Position numbers and translations under genes: made by a program. A stretch of 17,043 nt of DNA. It comes from Methanomassiliicoccaceae archaeon. Lineage in GTDB: Archaea; Thermoplasmatota; Thermoplasmata; Methanomassiliicoccales; Methanomethylophilaceae. Numbering within the stretch: position 1 is the first letter of the stretch; every line of letters begins with the position of its first letter. The notes under the pieces are model-generated. The model was not told the origin of the DNA. It searched no databases and worked only from the letters and a program-made list of their open reading frames with translations. Shown one piece after another: positions 15,401 through 17,043 of this stretch. The stretch covers positions 1-17,043 of the forward strand of contig WQXR01000015.1 in NCBI GenBank assembly GCA_009784745.1, in the 5' to 3' direction.

Positions 15401-17043
15401 TTCCGTGAGTGTGCTGCCGAGCAGTTCCAACGTACCCGTTACGGTGATCATTGCTTCACCTGTGAACGTACCGGTCGGGTTCGGGCCCAAATTCGTTATG
15501 GTCATTACCAATGATGAACCGTGCTCGAATATTATCGTGTAATCATCCGTCACGTCGTAGAGTTTTGCAAGACCCGATATCGTCCTTTCGATCGAAACTC
15601 CTGGATCATATACTTCTACGATGGCGCCGAATATCTCATGGAATGCCGCCAGTGCAGGATTGACGTCGCCTTTCGCCTTGAGTATCGCATCTCTCAGATC
15701 TCCCGTCGGAGGCACGTCATAAGGCCAATCTCCCGCGATGTACATACCGACCAGACTCCATTTGTCTGTGTCAAATAGTGTCACATCATATGTTCCCATC
15801 TCTATGAGCAATTCGCCTGTCACAACGGTAACGGCGATCTCGCCGTTATTGACGATGAGATCAAATATGACGTTACCGTCCGTGGCTGTGAACTTTACTC
15901 CGTTTATTACGATCCATGAGTCTTCCGTCAGTGTGCTTGCGACCAATTCAAGTTTTCCTTCAATTGTCATTACCGCATGACCGGTGAGTTCTATTGATGC
16001 CGGCGATCCCAATGACGTTGTCTTCATTTCAAGATCGGAACCGTGTTCGAAAGTTATCGTATACAATTCCGTCGGTACGAGATTGACGATCTTTGCTATT
16101 CCTGTTATTGTCCTTGTTATTGAGACCAGGGGATCATATTCTTCCTCGATCAGACCGAATATTTCATGGAATGCTGCCAGTGAATCATCGACAACGCCTT
16201 CCGTCTTGAGTATCTCTTCCTTTATCTCATCCGTCGGCGGAACATCATAAGGCCACTTGCCTTCCATGTAAAGATCGGTAGCGTCCTTAATGCCGATCAG
16301 TTCAATGCTCTTGTTTATTGATACTATCGTTATTGATATGTCATCATGTATGCTTTCGAATGCGTCGAAGTATGCGTAGCACACCCTCGTGTTGGCGGAT
16401 GCTGTTGCCGATAACGTATAGTAGAACTCATTTACCGCTGTAGAGTCCAAAGTATCCTTTGCGCTGAATTTGACTGTGCTTGACGTCAATACTATGTATT
16501 GTACAACGTTTGAATTATTCGTCACCTGTATCGCCGCCCTTCCGGTCGATATATTTATGTCAGTTACCCTGACATCAACATTGACCGTACCCTCTTTGAC
16601 GGATATTCTGTCACCAACGTCGGAATATACCGTTGCGGTGCTTGCAGTTCCTGTGTTGTATGTTACGAATACTGTCACTCTCGGATCAGCACCGTCGAAC
16701 GCTACGTTCACCGTCGTTTCTCCGGTCGGTATAGGTATTACGTTTGCTTTCGTTCCGCCCCTTGTCAGGTTCGCGTCCTCTGCTTCCAGTATAACGTAAA
16801 GGTTCTTTCCGGTGTCGTTATTAAAGACCATTAATTTGTCGCCTTCCGGATCATCTTCGATCTTTATGGTCAATTCTTTGCCGGCCGCCACAGTGAGAAC
16901 GGATATCTCATCGTCTTCGGTAAGATCGATGATTATCTCTTTCACGTGCACCTTAACTTCCGGATCTGCATCAGTAAAGGACGCATCTATTGTTATCTCA
17001 TCGCCGTCATCTATGTACATCGGCATACCGTTTACATCTTCTA
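12482..17043 (-). CDS. Giant adhesin-like surface protein, N-terminus beyond the window
   Basis: The frame is open from the right edge to the stop at 12482; the M at 17026 is internal, since EDVNG codons precede it, so the gene is 5'-partial. Counting from that M (1514 residues), the layout is as follows. Three related beta-rich modules with an NN(T/S)-x-x-x-x-YVxL pattern lie near 65-130, 165-235 and 675-745. Two tandem ~175-residue repeats span 251-580. A cysteine cluster is at 606-633. Acidic and lysine-rich linkers lie around 818-880 (KKKDDAKDKDK). Three InlB/Listeria-Bacteroides repeats occupy about 1106-1341, each ending LYAVW. A C-terminal domain (1345-1475), a transmembrane helix (about 1484-1503) and a basic tail (RRGVFSRKR) finish it. 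It is very acidic, fitting a secreted or surface archaeal protein, probably for adhesion or cell contact. Such proteins are common in host-associated archaea. It is the upstream partner of the CARDB-like gene. Confidence 0.9.
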   Translation of the reverse strand, partial: EDVNGMPMYIDDGDEITIDASFTDADPEVKVHVKEIIIDLTEDDEISVLTVAAGKELTIKIEDDPEGDKLMVFNNDTGKNLYVILEAEDANLTRGGTKANVIPIPTGETTVNVAFDGADPRVTVFVTYNTGTASTATVYSDVGDRISVKEGTVNVDVRVTDINISTGRAAIQVTNNSNVVQYIVLTSSTVKFSAKDTLDSTAVNEFYYTLSATASANTRVCYAYFDAFESIHDDISITIVSINKSIELIGIKDATDLYMEGKWPYDVPPTDEIKEEILKTEGVVDDSLAAFHEIFGLIEEEYDPLVSITRTITGIAKIVNLVPTELYTITFEHGSDLEMKTTSLGSPASIELTGHAVMTIEGKLELVASTLTEDSWIVINGVKFTATDGNVIFDLIVNNGEIAVTVVTGELLIEMGTYDVTLFDTDKWSLVGMYIAGDWPYDVPPTGDLRDAILKAKGDVNPALAAFHEIFGAIVEVYDPGVSIERTISGLAKLYDVTDDYTIIFEHGSSLVMTITNLGPNPTGTFTGEAMITVTGTLELLGSTLTEDSWLLINGVLFEATGGDIIFDLVCDGDTIDVTVDDVLSTGVLLVDGEEYDEDAEYKAADVKLKCGCTCAYCVAAGECDGTNCDKDCECTCHAKIPFNFGTIPNILEMDIFSDGDLIFNIEKPPAAATSRKADMEIVNNTDFVLYVKLTSANVSFSTTISTSATGGLTSSTRELAVLVPANGSITVYVQFTTANSDFDVFVTMGDMAVMLDNKPVNPLDPFVIMRSGSYDLLVVPSSGIPGDIGYYYSGKVVLFAGQTSIDLFDYIYKVAIVIVEVDDKDDVVTLSAPGAILSKGSADLTTKTFYVPVDDDGNFEGVITVKKKDDAKDKDKVTKIAYIDVDRLIAKNIIVADDIDDAITVKGYVGRVADGELTIKIEYTDGTFGTAVIPIKNGTFEATLPKDAEKYTFSPYVTSTIDGKVYEFTLKEDLELDKAMDRVKDEATVNMEVVTDEPLPPEYNPEVIIQDLKITYNANGTAVGSFYVINHPDTNGNATIILSGSTGWTSINFNGTNNSYVLVQPDEKGKLIEFKATYDASKFGEDNKNLTIIAKDATGQTLTTGSATFSVTYDANDENADGEAPIDDTKYEHGNKVMIIGNIDLTVSGKVFLGWSFDKDAALPEFIAGDDFKIYIDATLYAVWADVGGPYNVTYDDNGATAGVPPTDAIDYGSGDPVTVLEVIGLTKDGSAFIGWSFYPFAVTADLVKDDIFTILGDIVLYAVWEQEEFSVTYDKNGATAGAAPAGSSGHAFEDEIEVEAPAPAMIRTGYTFLGWSSDKDAAFPEFKAGDKFDIENDVTLYAVWKFDGNPLTSDEDQNMNRVSKNEFGYGFTVENDNHLSVSALLEIKDFGTYMTKKWYASIVDADNVKLSNDDGKAEVTVGGNSSSTYYLRLIWTGEEADDLNLALPLEILLDGVPLSLSEANTDVEGNMSAKGNNIYASLNSTPTIVWVLVALSVVMGMLIFWLGMRRGVFSRKR
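13004..13711 (-). repeat. Three InlB-type (Listeria-Bacteroides) repeats within the adhesin
   Basis: Three consecutive units of about 75-80 residues. Each starts with (F/Y)xVTYD, has a central FLGWS or FIGWS block and ends with LYAVW; two carry the NGATAG variant after the opening strand. This is the Listeria-Bacteroides/Flg_new repeat pattern found in secreted bacterial and some archaeal proteins. The first copy (about 13487-13711) differs most. Confidence 0.85.
15128..15211 (-). other. Nine-cysteine cluster in the adhesin
   Basis: Within 28 residues there are nine Cys and one His (Cys at 606, 608, 610, 613, 619, 624, 628, 630 and 632 of the visible protein, His at 633), as C-x-C-x-C-x2-C followed later by C-x3-C-x-C-x-C-H. 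The rest of the protein is nearly cysteine-free. It could be a disulfide-locked module or a metal-binding site; the sequence does not decide which. Confidence 0.75.
15287..16276 (-). repeat. Two tandem ~175-residue repeats within the adhesin
   Basis: Residues 251-425 and 426-580 align through shared blocks: WPYDVPPT (258 and 434), LAAFHEIFG (283 and 459), the VSI-x-RTI-x-G segment, TFEHGS or IFEHGS, and STLTEDSW (364 and 538). The spacing is 174-176 residues throughout. The copies are clearly diverged at the DNA level, so the duplication is old. I do not recognise the domain family. Confidence 0.85.

Noticed and set aside
14733..15542. A 269-codon plus-strand open frame, and several others across 13.5-16.8 kb
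   Set aside because: They lie antisense to the giant adhesin, are Ser/Thr/Val-rich mirror translations of it, and have no recognisable domain or ribosome-binding site.

Overview
The window reads as a chromosomal segment of a methanogen-like euryarchaeon. The tRNA-dependent amidotransferase is the archaeal GatD/GatE form. There is an archaeal translin, an archaeal HemK2/Mtq2-type methyltransferase, an archaeal-type TruA and the hydrogenase maturation GTPase HypB. Several promoters look like archaeal TATA boxes about 25 bases from the start codon. A huge wall-less-type surface protein with InlB/Listeria-Bacteroides repeats, next to a DUF4143 ATPase and a DinD-like gene, suggests a host- or sediment-associated Thermoplasmata methanogen (Methanomassiliicoccales-like). 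That placement is inference; no rRNA or methanogenesis gene lies in the window.

Left part (1-7.7 kb, core genes). On the minus strand a coupled operon runs rhomboid protease -> MBL-fold hydrolase -> zinc-finger protein (cut by the left edge); both junctions are ATGA overlaps. A short AT-rich divergent promoter separates it from the plus-strand HemK2-like methyltransferase. Convergent to that is the minus-strand gatD-gatE pair, with a 14-base overlap, which makes Gln-tRNA(Gln). Divergent from gatD is a plus-strand operon hypB-purD-truA with a 5-base gap and then a 4-base overlap; two perfect dyads sit in the gatD/hypB intergenic region.

Middle part (8.46-11.0 kb, accessory island). Between truA and the translin gene lie a DUF4143 ATPase and a shortened DinD-family gene. 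The ATPase is preceded by a 33-bp tandem repeat that ends at its TATA box. Just after its stop codon is a decayed second copy of the truA 3' end, so the ATPase gene is bracketed by imperfect direct repeats of the truA tail, a plausible insertion or recombination scar. The DinD gene seems to have lost roughly 70-80 central residues in frame, and strong short hairpins flank it.

Right part (11.0-17.04 kb). The translin gene and the minus-strand surface operon converge on a short perfect hairpin. The surface operon consists of a giant adhesin-like protein (5' end beyond the right edge, at least 1519 residues) followed, with an ATGA overlap, by a small membrane-anchored protein with Ig-like/CARDB-like domains. 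The adhesin is a mosaic: three related NN(T/S)-type modules, two tandem ~175-residue repeats, a 9-cysteine cluster, three InlB-type repeats and a C-terminal membrane anchor. I see no tRNA, rRNA, CRISPR array or transposase gene.
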